15,615 nucleotides of DNA from Agrocybe praecox (GCA_964017145.1 CAXHKQ010000102.1:1-15615), one strand, 5' to 3'; counted from the stretch's first letter, positions 1 to 8,320 are shown. The notes: a model not told the origin generated them from the sequence alone. Made by a program: numbers and translations.

Positions 1-76
1 CGAGTTGAATCTACTCTTCTACTCTACTACTGAATATCTTCGCCTGTCTGTGTTTATATTCAGTCTGATTCGGCTA

Positions 77-133
77 AAAACTATCGAATCGTAGCACATA
101 TACATTTTCATATGTGCTACGATTCATAGTTTT
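77..133. repeat. Near-perfect 24-bp hairpin with 8-nt loop
   Basis: Bases 77-101 and 110-133 are reverse complements apart from a single bulged C in the left arm, with an 8-base loop at 102-109. The total span of 57 bases is in the range of a small pre-miRNA-like foldback, but the arms are almost perfectly paired, which is also typical of a small MITE remnant or a cruciform site. No poly(A) signal, ORF or target-site duplication settles which it is. Confidence 0.75.
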
Positions 134-295
134 GTAGCTGCAATATTTGTTTTCAATGAAGCGAATTCAAAATTGTCTATCGTGGCGAGAGCTATTTCAA
201 GTTTAATCGCGAATTTCCATGCGGTAATTTCGTCGCAATTCAAGCGGCGCATTATGTATGTAAAACGTACGCCGTTTCGCGCGCACGCCGTGCGA

Positions 296-301
296 CACGT
301 G
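296..301. promoter_or_regulatory. Canonical E-box CACGTG
   Basis: A CACGTG hexamer sits in the context GACACGTGACC, the type bound by bHLH factors of the MYC/USF/TFE class. A single hexamer is expected by chance in DNA of this length, so function is unproven. It is noted because it lies in the CpG-rich left segment together with a CRE palindrome. Confidence 0.2.
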
Positions 302-1420
302 ACCAGAGACCGTTGTCGTAGTGACGACGACGATACTGTATACCGTGTGGTCGTTGAGAATTAGCAAACTTGTTGTATGTAATGTAATAAACCGCTCTCT
401 GTGATCTGGGACAACGACGGCATCGCAGGTAAATAATGTATAGTTGCACTGATTCGCAGAATCTGCCCGCACTCCGCGTTTGTGCTGGTTTTACTTGGAA
501 TCGCGCACGTTTTCACCGGCGTGACACCAAACGTGCTCGATAAGTGCCCACCCAACGGGTTTCAAACGCCTGCATGTAGGCGATGCGATGTTTTCAACGC
601 TGCCCGATCAAGAAACTTCTCCGCAAGTGGTGAGTGTGAGCCGAATATTGGCGTTTTGTGATAGTCGGTTTGCATGCTCGAGTGCGCGAATCATCCCAGG
701 CACCCTGGGAGATCACACTTCATCACATTGATGAGCGCGCCGATGCGCAAGCAATCACGCGTACAGCCAACACGCGCGTTTGGGAATGGGAATCACAATC
801 ACCAGTTTGATGAGCAGCTCGTCGTGCGCTAGCGTACGCGTTTTCGCACCAGCGCAGGCGATTGCGCAAGCTGCTGTCAAGACTTTGTCGATTGGTCATT
901 GTTTACAATTCGCACTTGAACAAATTTCAGCGGCGTATTTACGCGCGTATGAAAATTTGCGCAATCAAATTTATGATCGCGTTTACTACGGTTCCCTCGA
1001 GTTGGTGTACATTTGCTTCGTTGAATCCAATGCGACGCCCAAGGCCCTGACGGACGACCAAAATGATGCAAATTCGAAGCCCTTCACAGCCTCAAGAGAT
1101 TTAGTCATATCCGCGGTCTCGGAATTCGCTTCGAGTCGAGTAAATCGCGCTTTAGTTTTACACTTGTGTTGTGCTATTGAAATATTATTTCTGCCTGTTT
1201 TTCATATGAAATCAAGTTCAGGATTTTCGTGAACCGTCAACATGAATTCATTCCCGATCATTTGCAATCGGTCGAGCCTCCCAACACGCAGCCCGATCCC
1301 GGCAAAAGCCCATCGCTTGAGACACTGCCATATTTTCGTGCACGACGCACTGCCATCTAGCGGCACGCCCCGTCTACACGCTCAAATCCGGGCAAAATGT
1401 CCATACAAAACGCGACAAAA

Positions 1421-1432
1421 CGTGACGTCACG
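1421..1432. promoter_or_regulatory. 12-bp CRE/ATF palindrome
   Basis: CGTGACGTCACG is a perfect 12-base palindrome containing the full cAMP-response element TGACGTCA, which bZIP proteins of the CREB/ATF class bind. A perfect 12-mer palindrome of this type is uncommon by chance. No transcription start can be placed beside it from sequence alone. Confidence 0.35.
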
Positions 1433-1772
1433 ATCAGCAATCAGGCGCGTAAATGTCAATTTATGAGCGTTTTCCGTGGTTCCCCATCGGTGGTGAACAC
1501 ATTTACGCAATAATTGCTAACACGGAAACCCGTTCTGTGGTACGAAGTATACGGCGATTGTACGGTGTGCAGACGTGTTGGTCGTTGATGCGGGTGGGGT
1601 GGGGGTGGTGTCGAAAGTTGTTGAGTTGCCAATGAATGTGACCAATAATAAGCCCTCTGATTGCGTAACGAACACGCTGCAAACCATCGTGCATACAAAA
1701 AACCGTGTAAAGACGTCGCAATTGTTTAATATACAACGGTTCTTAGGAATGGAACCGGGCAGTCCGAATAAT

Positions 1773-2669
1773 ATACTACATGGGCTGATATGTATCGGGA
1801 GAAATAGGGAAGGACCAACATTTTTTTTGAACATTTTTGTTAATCTTCTACATAGTTTCATTTAAGCTCGATAGCCTTAAATCAGCGGTCCTACAACATC
1901 TTGATCACCTTCGAAAAGTATTCGACGCCAACCCTTGCAAAATGTTCTTTTTTCTCGATTTATGCTGCCTCATTTTTCCCTGGAGCTACTATTTTCATTT
2001 GGCAAATAAAAAATAGTCGCTTAGGGCCAAATACGCATAGAATTATAGATGGGACCACAATTCATAGCCCAATTATAGAATAATGGCTTTTTGGTCGATT
2101 TGGTCGATTGTGAGTTTTTGCGTTTTTGCGGCACTCTCCCCGCAAAGAACTCTCGTATGCCCAAAAATGTATGCATGACATGTATATATATTTTTTATAT
2201 AACCTCAGGGTATCAGCAACCTCCAGGATCCATCCTTTCCGAATTCCGAAATTATTTGGTTGACTCATTGGTGTTTCCGTCAGTAACTGCCAGATTTAGG
2301 CGTCGACTGCGCGCATAGTCTTCGGTGCCCAAATGGAAGGTACAGAATAGTTTACAGAATTTCCAAATTTAACTTCGGCTAGGGCAGACCCCAGATAACA
2401 ATATCTCAAGACATGTGTTGGCTCTAGCGGCCCTTCACCTATCAGAAATCATTGCTTTAATAAGACGTTCAATTATTTGTTCACCATATGTTAGGATATG
2501 TCAAACCGCGAGTTAAAATGAAGGCCATATCTTCCAAACTAATGGCAGTACGAGAATAAGATTTTGTTTGGCTGGCTGAAAGATGACTATAATCAACAAT
2601 ACATTTTGTTTTCATCAAAAATAGAGTTCCTTCCCTATTTCTTCCGATACTTATCAGCCCATGTAGTAT
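1773..2669. repeat. Inverted repeat pair, decayed foldback element
   Basis: Bases 1773-1815 and 2626-2669 are reverse complements over about 43 bases with a handful of mismatches and one indel; both contain the block around CCCATGTAGTAT or its complement. Pairing appears to continue weakly inward. The 0.8-kb interior is AT-rich with no credible ORF. This is most simply an old non-autonomous inverted-repeat element. Its right arm lies next to the inferred left side of the following foldback element, so the elements may be nested. Confidence 0.55.
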
Positions 2670-2710
2670 TTATATCTCCAAAAGTAATTTGAATCGAGGA
2701 ACTTTATTCT

Positions 2711-3220
2711 AATTACCGAGCTCTAATTCGCTTGGTGATTTTTTCTAAATGTTTCGAAATATGAGGATATGTATACAATTTCTTTCTCTTCCATTTGAGT
2801 ATCCCCACATTGTTGTAGGTGAATCCAGTGAAAAGTTATGTCCTTCATCCTGAGGACGAAACACGTAATTTATGTATGGGAATTTTTTTCGATTTAACTC
2901 CCCATACAAAATATCTTAAATCCGTGTTTGGAATAGAGCCTAAGACTTTTGACAGGGCCGACTTAGAACAATGTGTAAATACTCAAACGAAAGAGAATGA
3001 AATTGTCTACAAATCCTTTCGAAAACATAAAAATTAAACATCGAGCGAATTAGTAGAGCTCGATAATTTCTCCATATAAAAACGGATTTTCCTTGTTCAT
3101 GGCGTCGTCAGCCGAGATGAGACTTATTTCACGCAAGGTTTTGTGTATATGATAGAATGATATTCATTCAGAAAACATGTATCATTGGAATGATCAGATT
3201 ACATAGCATATCCTCTAAAA
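2711..3220. repeat. Foldback element, copy 1, centre near 2890
   Basis: Two blocks pair across the same centre: 2711-2731 with 3045-3068, and 2771-2814 with 2967-3010. Both pairs share a midpoint near 2890, which shows one large imperfect palindrome and not chance matches. The right arm continues to about 3220, where it resembles the right arm of the next element (3156-3220 against 3905-3970). The matching left extension is not obvious. A 72-codon ORF at 2819-3037 falls across the palindrome and has no recognised domain. Confidence 0.6.
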
Positions 3221-3254
3221 ATTGTCGCAAACTCAAAAATAAATACAACAGAAA

Positions 3255-4030
3255 TTTAAAGTGTAAACCATGTACTAAAATCTTCGTTTTTCTCGTTTTT
3301 AACGTCTAGCTATAATGATTTAAAAAATGCAATGATGCAGTTTTGTTGAACACACATTTATTTATCTTATAAGAAAAACATGTCATGAAAAAGTCTCACC
3401 TGTTGCTAAGTACACCCTAAGAAAGACTTCTCCGTTCGTATTTGGAATTACGCACTAGAAAACTAATAAAACATACAATTGATATTTTATATTTTTTTAA
3501 ATGATGAATTAATTATGAACCATTTTATTATCTTTCGTTTGAGTATACACATGTTGTTTAAAGACACTACAGTGAAGAGTAATTGTCTCTTAGCCAATAA
3601 GGAGTTTCTGATTCTTTTCGTAAGGAGAGTGAAATCGAATATTGTCCCTAATTCAAAAAATCTGTTTGGTTAAGAGGCCATAACTTAGCACTGGAGTGAC
3701 TTAGAACATCATGCCTATACTCAAATGAAAGAGAATTAAATTGTGCATAATGAATTCATATTTGTTAAAATTATAAAAAATCACTAATATGTTTTATTAG
3801 TTATTAGTGCAACAATAACTACATATAACTTCATATGAGTATACGGAGAGGTCTTTCTTAGAGCGTGCTTAGCAACAGGTGAGACTCTTTTTCATAATTT
3901 TGATTTCTTATTCGTTAGAATAATGTTCATTCAACAAAACTGCATCATTGAATTGTTCAAATTATTATTGCTAGACGAAAAAAACTAGAAATACGAAGAT
4001 TTTAGTAGTGTTTGAAACTTAGAATTTCGG
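3255..4030. repeat. Foldback element, copy 2, centre near 3637
   Basis: This is a long imperfect palindrome of about 775 bases with arms of about 370. Anchors include 3274-3286 with 3994-4006, a perfect 18-base pair at 3393-3410 with 3868-3885, 3452-3475 with 3788-3810, and 3558-3595 with 3664-3705. Midpoints all fall at 3631-3640, the drift being explained by small indels. The inner arms match those of the element centred near 2890, so the two belong to one family. No protein-coding capacity is seen, so a non-autonomous foldback or MITE-like element is the best description. Confidence 0.75.
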
Positions 4031-4114
4031 GTCGTATATTTGAAAAAAACGCCCCAAACCAGATAAAAGAAGCAGGACCCGAATAATATTATGATTGCAT
4101 ACTAATTATTATTA

Positions 4115-4120
4115 TTTATT
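4115..4120 (-). terminator. Poly(A) signal AATAAA of the Cys-rich gene
   Basis: TTTATT on the plus strand reads AATAAA on the minus strand, 60 bases beyond the stop codon of the cysteine-rich gene. The short spacing fits a compact 3' UTR and supports the gene model above it. Confidence 0.55.
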
Positions 4121-4179
4121 GATACAATGTACAAGAAAGATGGAAGAAAGAGGATGTGCATCGGCCTGCAATAGTGGTA

Positions 4180-4946
4180 TCAGAACGATGCGATACAGGC
4201 AGATGCGATGCGATACAGGCAACCCGTCTCATCGCATGCACACAATTGCCCGCCCGCGTCCGAGCAGCCGCAACAGAGCGCGTCGCAGCGACTGCTCCGC
4301 ACCAGCACCCGTCCGTCGCGCATCTGGAACTGCCGGCACACGTCGGGCACGCGCATCGGCTCCACAGCCGCCACCTGCACGGTGCGCTCGAACAGCTCAC
4401 AGTCCAATTGCAGGCAGCCGTCGACCGTGGGCGACGTCAACAGCGCAGTGATCTGGTTTTGACTGACGGTCAGCGCGGCCACCGCATGGCTGGCGCTCGG
4501 CGGCCACAGCTTGCCGTACAGCAGCGCCGGGCTCAGCTCAGGCGGTACGTCAGCGGCCCGACGGACACCAACGCCGATTGCGTGGCCGAATGGTGGCAGG
4601 CAATCTTCGTACGCACCTCACATCTGATGGAGCTCAGCTCGAACGCATTGCACACGTCCGACGTGCAGCCGGCGTTCAGCGCTGCGCTGCACCGATCGGC
4701 ACAGCGCCGATAGGCTAATCGGTGCAGCTGGTGCAGATGCAGATCAGATGACAGCGATTCGGTGATGCTGGCTAACGGAGCGTTAGTGGCGGAGGCGCTT
4801 CTGCTGGTCGTTGGAGGATTGCCACTATTGCTGCTGGCAAACATCGATACCGCCGCATTTTCGCCGACAGGTGCCGACGCCGGTTCGCAAACGCCTCTCA
4901 GCAGCACACCGAGTTCGTTCTTGTCGTTCTCGTGTTCGGCGAACAT
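4180..4946 (-). CDS. Two-exon gene for a cysteine-rich protein of unknown function
   Basis: I do not recognise the family. The model has exon 1 at 4946-4617 (110 codons) and exon 2 at 4536-4180 (118 codons plus TGA). They are joined across an 80-base intron with donor GAG|GTGCGT and acceptor CTGAG|CTG, both in phase 0. Without splicing, exon 1 meets a stop just inside the second exon. About 17 cysteines are spread over 228 residues, with a dense C-terminal cluster (CDALCCGCSD, then LCACDETGC). This suggests a disulphide-rich, possibly secreted or extracellular protein. Third codon positions are strongly GC-biased. An AATAAA lies 60 bases downstream. The start is uncertain: the frame is open upstream to about 4975, where TTAG or CTGCAG could be an acceptor, so ATG 4946 may be internal and a signal peptide may lie in an upstream exon. 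The acceptor lacks a good pyrimidine tract. Confidence 0.55.
4188..4220. repeat. Short tandem duplication at the end of the Cys-rich gene
   Basis: GATGCGATACAGGCA occurs at 4188-4202 and again at 4206-4220, a period of 18 bases. In the gene it duplicates six codons near the C-terminus (…CLYRIAS followed by ACIAS…), adding one cysteine. Because the duplication keeps the frame it need not be damaging. Confidence 0.8.
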
Positions 4947-5448
4947 CTGCAGGATGGTGGTTCTGCAGCCGGGCTAAGGCTGGGCTGCTGTCTGTTGTAG
5001 ATGCCGATCGAAATGTTCGTGCTGTTCGGCGCAGTTTCTCGAAATAACCGGCGGTATTGTTATTGAAAACAATTCAATAACAATTCGAGACTCGTGTTCG
5101 TGACGTTGCACCGCGTTGCACTGACGTATACCATTAATAGCCAGAGTTTTTGAGTGAAAATATCAACAGTTTGTTTCTTTTCATAAATAATATTTTATTT
5201 TGCTCGAATTGATAACTTCCAAGAAAATTTAAAATTAATAACATTTCAATACTTGTAACTAAATTACAATTTTCGGCAAAACAAAAATGTTCATAAAAAA
5301 AAGTAAAATATCGTAGGTCGGACATCACAGGTGGGAGACATAAAGGGGGACAGGCACGTTACACACCGATCCTTCAAGTGGGATCGTCTTCGCTTGAGCA
5401 AAGACATCAGTATTTCCTCGAAGTGATTTTAGATTTTAGATTTTCGAA
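4947..5448. other. AT-rich spacer upstream of the Cys-rich gene
   Basis: No credible coding region was found. The part adjoining the gene (4947-5130) would hold its upstream intron or 5' flank. It contains a 12-bp perfect hairpin at 5056-5084. The rest is AT-rich and unremarkable. Confidence 0.4.
5056..5084. repeat. Perfect 12-bp stem with 5-nt loop
   Basis: ATTGTTATTGAA (5056-5067) and TTCAATAACAAT (5073-5084) are exact reverse complements around a five-base loop. It lies upstream of the minus-strand cysteine-rich gene. There is no T-run to make it terminator-like. It may be a cruciform or a protein-binding palindrome. Confidence 0.7.
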
Positions 5449-5665
5449 GATTTCCGAAAATTTCCAATGATTTCCAAAGATTTCCAGAGATTTCCGAAGA
5501 TTTCATGAGATTTCCAGATGTTTCCGGAGATTTCCAAAGATTTCCAGAGACTTTTTCAAAAAAAGTTCCGAAGATTTCCGTAATTTTCCAAAGATTTCAA
5601 GATATTTCCGGAAATCTCCAAAGATTTCCACAAGATTTCCGGCGAAGTTTAAACCGATTTCCAGA
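5449..5665. repeat. Minisatellite with a 10-base period
   Basis: The consensus is GATTTCCRRA, repeated about 20 times. For roughly the first 110 bases the phase stays at exactly 10 bases (GATTTCCAAA, GATTTCCAGA, GATTTCCGAA and similar). After an A-run near 5560 small indels break the register and the array fades into unique DNA by about 5665. A looser prelude (AGATTTTAGATTTTCGAA) starts near 5430. Confidence 0.85.
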
Positions 5666-5789
5666 GTGATCCACCCCATGTCTCGATATTTAGGAAAAAC
5701 ATCATATCACAAAAAAAATCATTATTCGAATAATCCCTATATATAAAATAATACTATTGATTTAAATCGAAAACACAAAAAAATATTAA

Positions 5790-6355
5790 TACGAAAATCA
5801 TCCGAATCGGTTTTGTTCCTATAACTCTGGCTATATTGGGATTGTTTTCAAACCGCATCAACGTATGCATGGAAACTCGCGACATATTTGTCAGGCGTGC
5901 AAGAAAATACTCGACACTTGTGCGCGACACTACAACCAACACAGACCGATGACCGACCACCGCCACTAGCGGTGCCTTCCTCAACAACATGGACAACGCC
6001 ACCGCCGCTGCCGCCGCCGCGGCGTCCGCAGAGACCATCCGCACCAGCAGCAGCATCATATATCTCCCAATCGGCGGTCATCGGCGCCGAGCGCGCGCTC
6101 CACGAGCAGCGTCGTGAACTTTAAATGGTTGGGCCGTGCTGTTTATATGTCGTGCTTTTGTGATATTAATGGTAGTATTTTTTCCTGCAGGTTACCGAAA
6201 TCGAGACCGACATGAAGACGATGGACTTCGAGATGCCCGACGCAGTCACAAACCCGATCCTCCAATTGGCGCTGCTCTTTTCGCTCGCGCACGAGCTCAT
6301 GTTCTCGATCCTCGGCGCCAACCGCCACCGCCGCTGCCGCCTCCGACGTCTATGA
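5790..6355 (+). pseudogene. C2H2 zinc-finger-like gene fragment, unit 1
   Basis: In one frame from 5790 the sequence reads HQRMH, a short linker, then HICQACKK, a C2H2-style finger end, linker and next CxxC. An earlier CSYN looks like a finger with a lost second cysteine. TAG at 5967-5969 interrupts, but the frame then continues with Gln/His/Arg/Ser-rich sequence to 6113. There GTGAAC could be a donor for a 77-base intron ending at TTTTTTCCTGCAG (6190). The next exon stays in frame (VTEIETDMKTMDFEMPDAV…, 54 codons with high GC at third positions) and ends at TGA 6353-6355, followed by AATAAA at 6483. The 5' end is cut by the unit boundary. After 6320 a second frame looks more protein-like (SDVYEYHAQSAS…DKEHKRERER), suggesting a frameshift. 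I take it as a decayed gene 3' end. The TAG might instead be spliced out. Confidence 0.4.
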
Positions 6356-6482
6356 ATACCATGCGCAATCGGCGTCGGCCATCGGCGATAAGGAGCACAA
6401 ACGCGAACGCGAGCGTTTATTTTTTATTTTTGTATTATTTTTATTTTGTCTGTGCACCGATAATTTGTAATGTTTATCATAT

Positions 6483-6488
6483 AATAAA
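6483..6488 (+). terminator. Poly(A) signal AATAAA, plus strand (each unit)
   Basis: AATAAA lies about 130 bases after the TGA of the zinc-finger-like fragment, in a T-rich then A-rich context. Copies are at 8126-8131 and 9769-9774. It is positioned to end plus-strand transcripts just short of the opposing signal at 6527-6532. Confidence 0.4.
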
Positions 6489-6526
6489 ATATGAAAAAAT
6501 GAAATATAGTTCAAAGGGCCGTATTA

Positions 6527-6532
6527 TTTATT
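6527..6532 (-). terminator. Poly(A) signal AATAAA, minus strand (each unit)
   Basis: TTTATT on the plus strand, 146 bases beyond the stop of the minus-strand mini-ORF. Copies are at 8170-8175 and 9813-9818. It faces the plus-strand signal across about 40 bases, so the two transcription units would end tail to tail. Confidence 0.4.
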
Positions 6533-6552
6533 TAAAAAACACCTACCAACGA

Positions 6553-6568
6553 ACGCGCGTACGCGCGT
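6553..6568. repeat. 16-bp CG-rich palindrome, Z-DNA-prone (each unit)
   Basis: ACGCGCGTACGCGCGT is a perfect palindrome, and the 18 bases from 6553 alternate purine and pyrimidine without a break, the classic Z-DNA-forming pattern. Copies are at 8196-8211 and 9839-9854. It lies between the opposing poly(A) signals and the end of the minus-strand mini-ORF. Confidence 0.8.
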
Positions 6569-6677
6569 ACCCACCCCGCCCGCCCATTTTCCGCTCGAAC
6601 CCGCACGTGCAAAAAATCGCACCGCGCTCCCGCTCCGCTCAAACACGCTCATGCCGAGCTCACATCGTCCGCTCCGA

Positions 6678-6830
6678 TTAGAGCGTTTCCTGACGGCCGT
6701 TTTGTGCTTCGTCTGATTCTCGAATGAGCAGTTTATGATTGGAATTGATGAGCTCGGCCAAAAATTGGTGAGCGCGTTTGAGCTCGGTGGGAGTCCGATG
6801 TGATAGTGAATTCTTGATCGGGTGGCTCAT
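6678..6830 (-). CDS. 50-codon mini-ORF of unknown function, unit 1
   Basis: ATG at 6830-6828, TAA at 6680-6678. The protein begins MSHPIKNSLSHRTPTELKRA and continues with a helix-like stretch (HQFLAELINSNHKLLIRESD), then a polar tail. I recognise no family. Support for a real gene: an ordinary mixed composition unlike the low-complexity frames around it, a start in an A-rich context (AAACAATGA), an in-frame stop upstream, an AT-rich TATATAATTA-like box about 45 bases before the ATG (6871-6884), and AATAAA 146 bases after the stop. Against it: it is short, the open frame could be chance, and it could equally be one exon of a spliced gene. Confidence 0.4.
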   Translation of the reverse strand: MSHPIKNSLSHRTPTELKRAHQFLAELINSNHKLLIRESDEAQNGRQETL

Positions 6831-6839
6831 TGTTTCATT

Positions 6840-7422
6840 TTTGGTTGTCTTTATGCTTTAAATTTTCCGATATAATTATATAAGTAAAATACAAGCCACC
6901 GGAACTTAAGGGCCTGAAAAGGTACGTTAAGATAGCTTAGAACAGCAAAAACAAGTCTAAAAACATAAAAAAAGAATAAAAACCATAATTTCTTAATTAT
7001 ATTTCTAAACAAATCTGAACATATTGAGAAAATGGTTATCGTTAACATGCTCGCGCTAAAAACTACATTTAATTCGCATTACGTGTTTTGTATATTTTCC
7101 GGAAAAACAATAAAAATATGTTAAGAACATATTTTGGAACGAAAAATTCACGACATTTCTTACCAACAGTTAAACCATTGATTCTATGACATTCCATGAA
7201 AACTCGAACAATTAAAAGAAGGGTCTAAATAGTGAAAATAAGGAGAGAAGTATCTAAAAAATGGAAAATAGATAAAAAGGGTAAAAAAGTTAGACTAAAG
7301 TAACGTTCATTTGAATCGTAGGGAAACGTGACGCATAATCAAGGTAACAAATATTCCGTAGGATGAACCTTGGTAATAAAACAGCCGTTATCGTTGATGT
7401 GGTAAAGTAATATAATATATAT
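6840..7422. other. AT-rich non-coding part of the repeat unit
   Basis: This third of each unit (also 8483-9065 and 10126-10705) is AT-rich and has no credible ORF. The 65-codon minus frame at 6851-7048 is low-complexity. It contains the possible upstream region of the minus-strand mini-ORF. Confidence 0.5.
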
Positions 7423-7432
7423 AAAATATTAA

Positions 7433-7998
7433 TACGAAAATCATCCGAATCGGTTTTGTTCCTATAACTCTGGCTATATTGGGATTGTTTTCAAACCGCA
7501 TCAACGTATGCATGGAAACTCGCGACATATTTGTCAGGCGTGCAAGAAAATACTCGACACTTGTGCGCGACACTACAACCAACACAGACCGATGACCGAC
7601 CACCGCCACTAGCGGTGCCTTCCTCAACAACATGGACAACGCCACCGCCGCTGCCGCCGCCGCGGCGTCCGCAGAGACCATCCGCACCAGCAGCAGCATC
7701 ATATATCTCCCAATCGGCGGTCATCGGCGCCGAGCGCGCGCTCCACGAGCAGCGTCGTGAACTTTAAATGGTTGGGCCGTGCTGTTTATATGTCGTGCTT
7801 TTGTGATATTAATGGTAGTATTTTTTCCTGCAGGTTACCGAAATCGAGACCGACATGAAGACGATGGACTTCGAGATGCCCGACGCAGTCACAAACCCGA
7901 TCCTCCAATTGGCGCTGCTCTTTTCGCTCGCGCACGAGCTCATGTTCTCGATCCTCGGCGCCAACCGCCACCGCCGCTGCCGCCTCCGACGTCTATGA
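7433..7998 (+). pseudogene. C2H2 zinc-finger-like gene fragment, unit 2
   Basis: Same sequence as the unit 1 copy. The TAG is at 7610-7612, the putative intron at 7757-7833 and the TGA at 7996-7998. Because the interrupting TAG is present here too, it predates the duplication or has been spread by it. Confidence 0.4.
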
Positions 7999-8320
7999 AT
8001 ACCATGCGCAATCGGCGTCGGCCATCGGCGATAAGGAGCACAAACGCGAACGCGAGCGTTTATTTTTTATTTTTGTATTATTTTTATTTTGTCTGTGCAC
8101 CGATAATTTGTAATGTTTATCATATAATAAAATATGAAAAAATGAAATATAGTTCAAAGGGCCGTATTATTTATTTAAAAAACACCTACCAACGAACGCG
8201 CGTACGCGCGTACCCACCCCGCCCGCCCATTTTCCGCTCGAACCCGCACGTGCAAAAAATCGCACCGCGCTCCCGCTCCGCTCAAACACGCTCATGCCGA
8301 GCTCACATCGTCCGCTCCGA

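Larger units (their letters stand above)
1..1470. other. CpG-rich segment without a convincing gene
   Basis: This stretch is richer in CpG and in CGCG-type motifs than the DNA that follows it, and it carries several short palindromes. The longest open frame (780-1232, plus) has no recognisable domain, no start context that stands out and no poly(A) signal, so I do not call it. The base composition would suit a promoter-proximal or first-intron region of a gene lying outside the window, but that is inference only. Confidence 0.4.

Noticed and set aside
780..1232. 150-codon plus-strand ORF in the CpG-rich segment
   Set aside because: No domain, no poly(A) signal, no third-position bias. An open frame of this length can arise by chance in such DNA.
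2819..3037. 72-codon ORF across the first foldback element
   Set aside because: It spans both arms of a palindrome and its C-terminal part is the inverted repeat itself; no domain is visible.
4156..4713. 185-codon plus-strand ORF opposite the Cys-rich gene
   Set aside because: Shadow of the minus-strand exons, His/Arg/Gln-rich as expected from the reverse of GC3-biased codons.
5449..5665. Heat-shock element cluster or CRISPR-like array
   Set aside because: TTTCC recurs every 10 bases in one orientation, not as alternating GAA/TTC blocks, and there are no spacers.
5754..6059. Minus-strand ORF with an alanine run in each repeat unit
   Set aside because: The Ala run is the reverse of a GCC/GCT repeat better read on the plus strand. 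The remainder crosses the unit boundary and changes its C-terminus between unit 1 and the others.
6136..6681. 181-codon plus-strand ORF, Pro/Arg-rich, in each unit
   Set aside because: It runs through the putative intron, past the AATAAA and through the Z-DNA palindrome, and its composition is low-complexity. The VTEIETDM frame in the same place has far better third-position bias.
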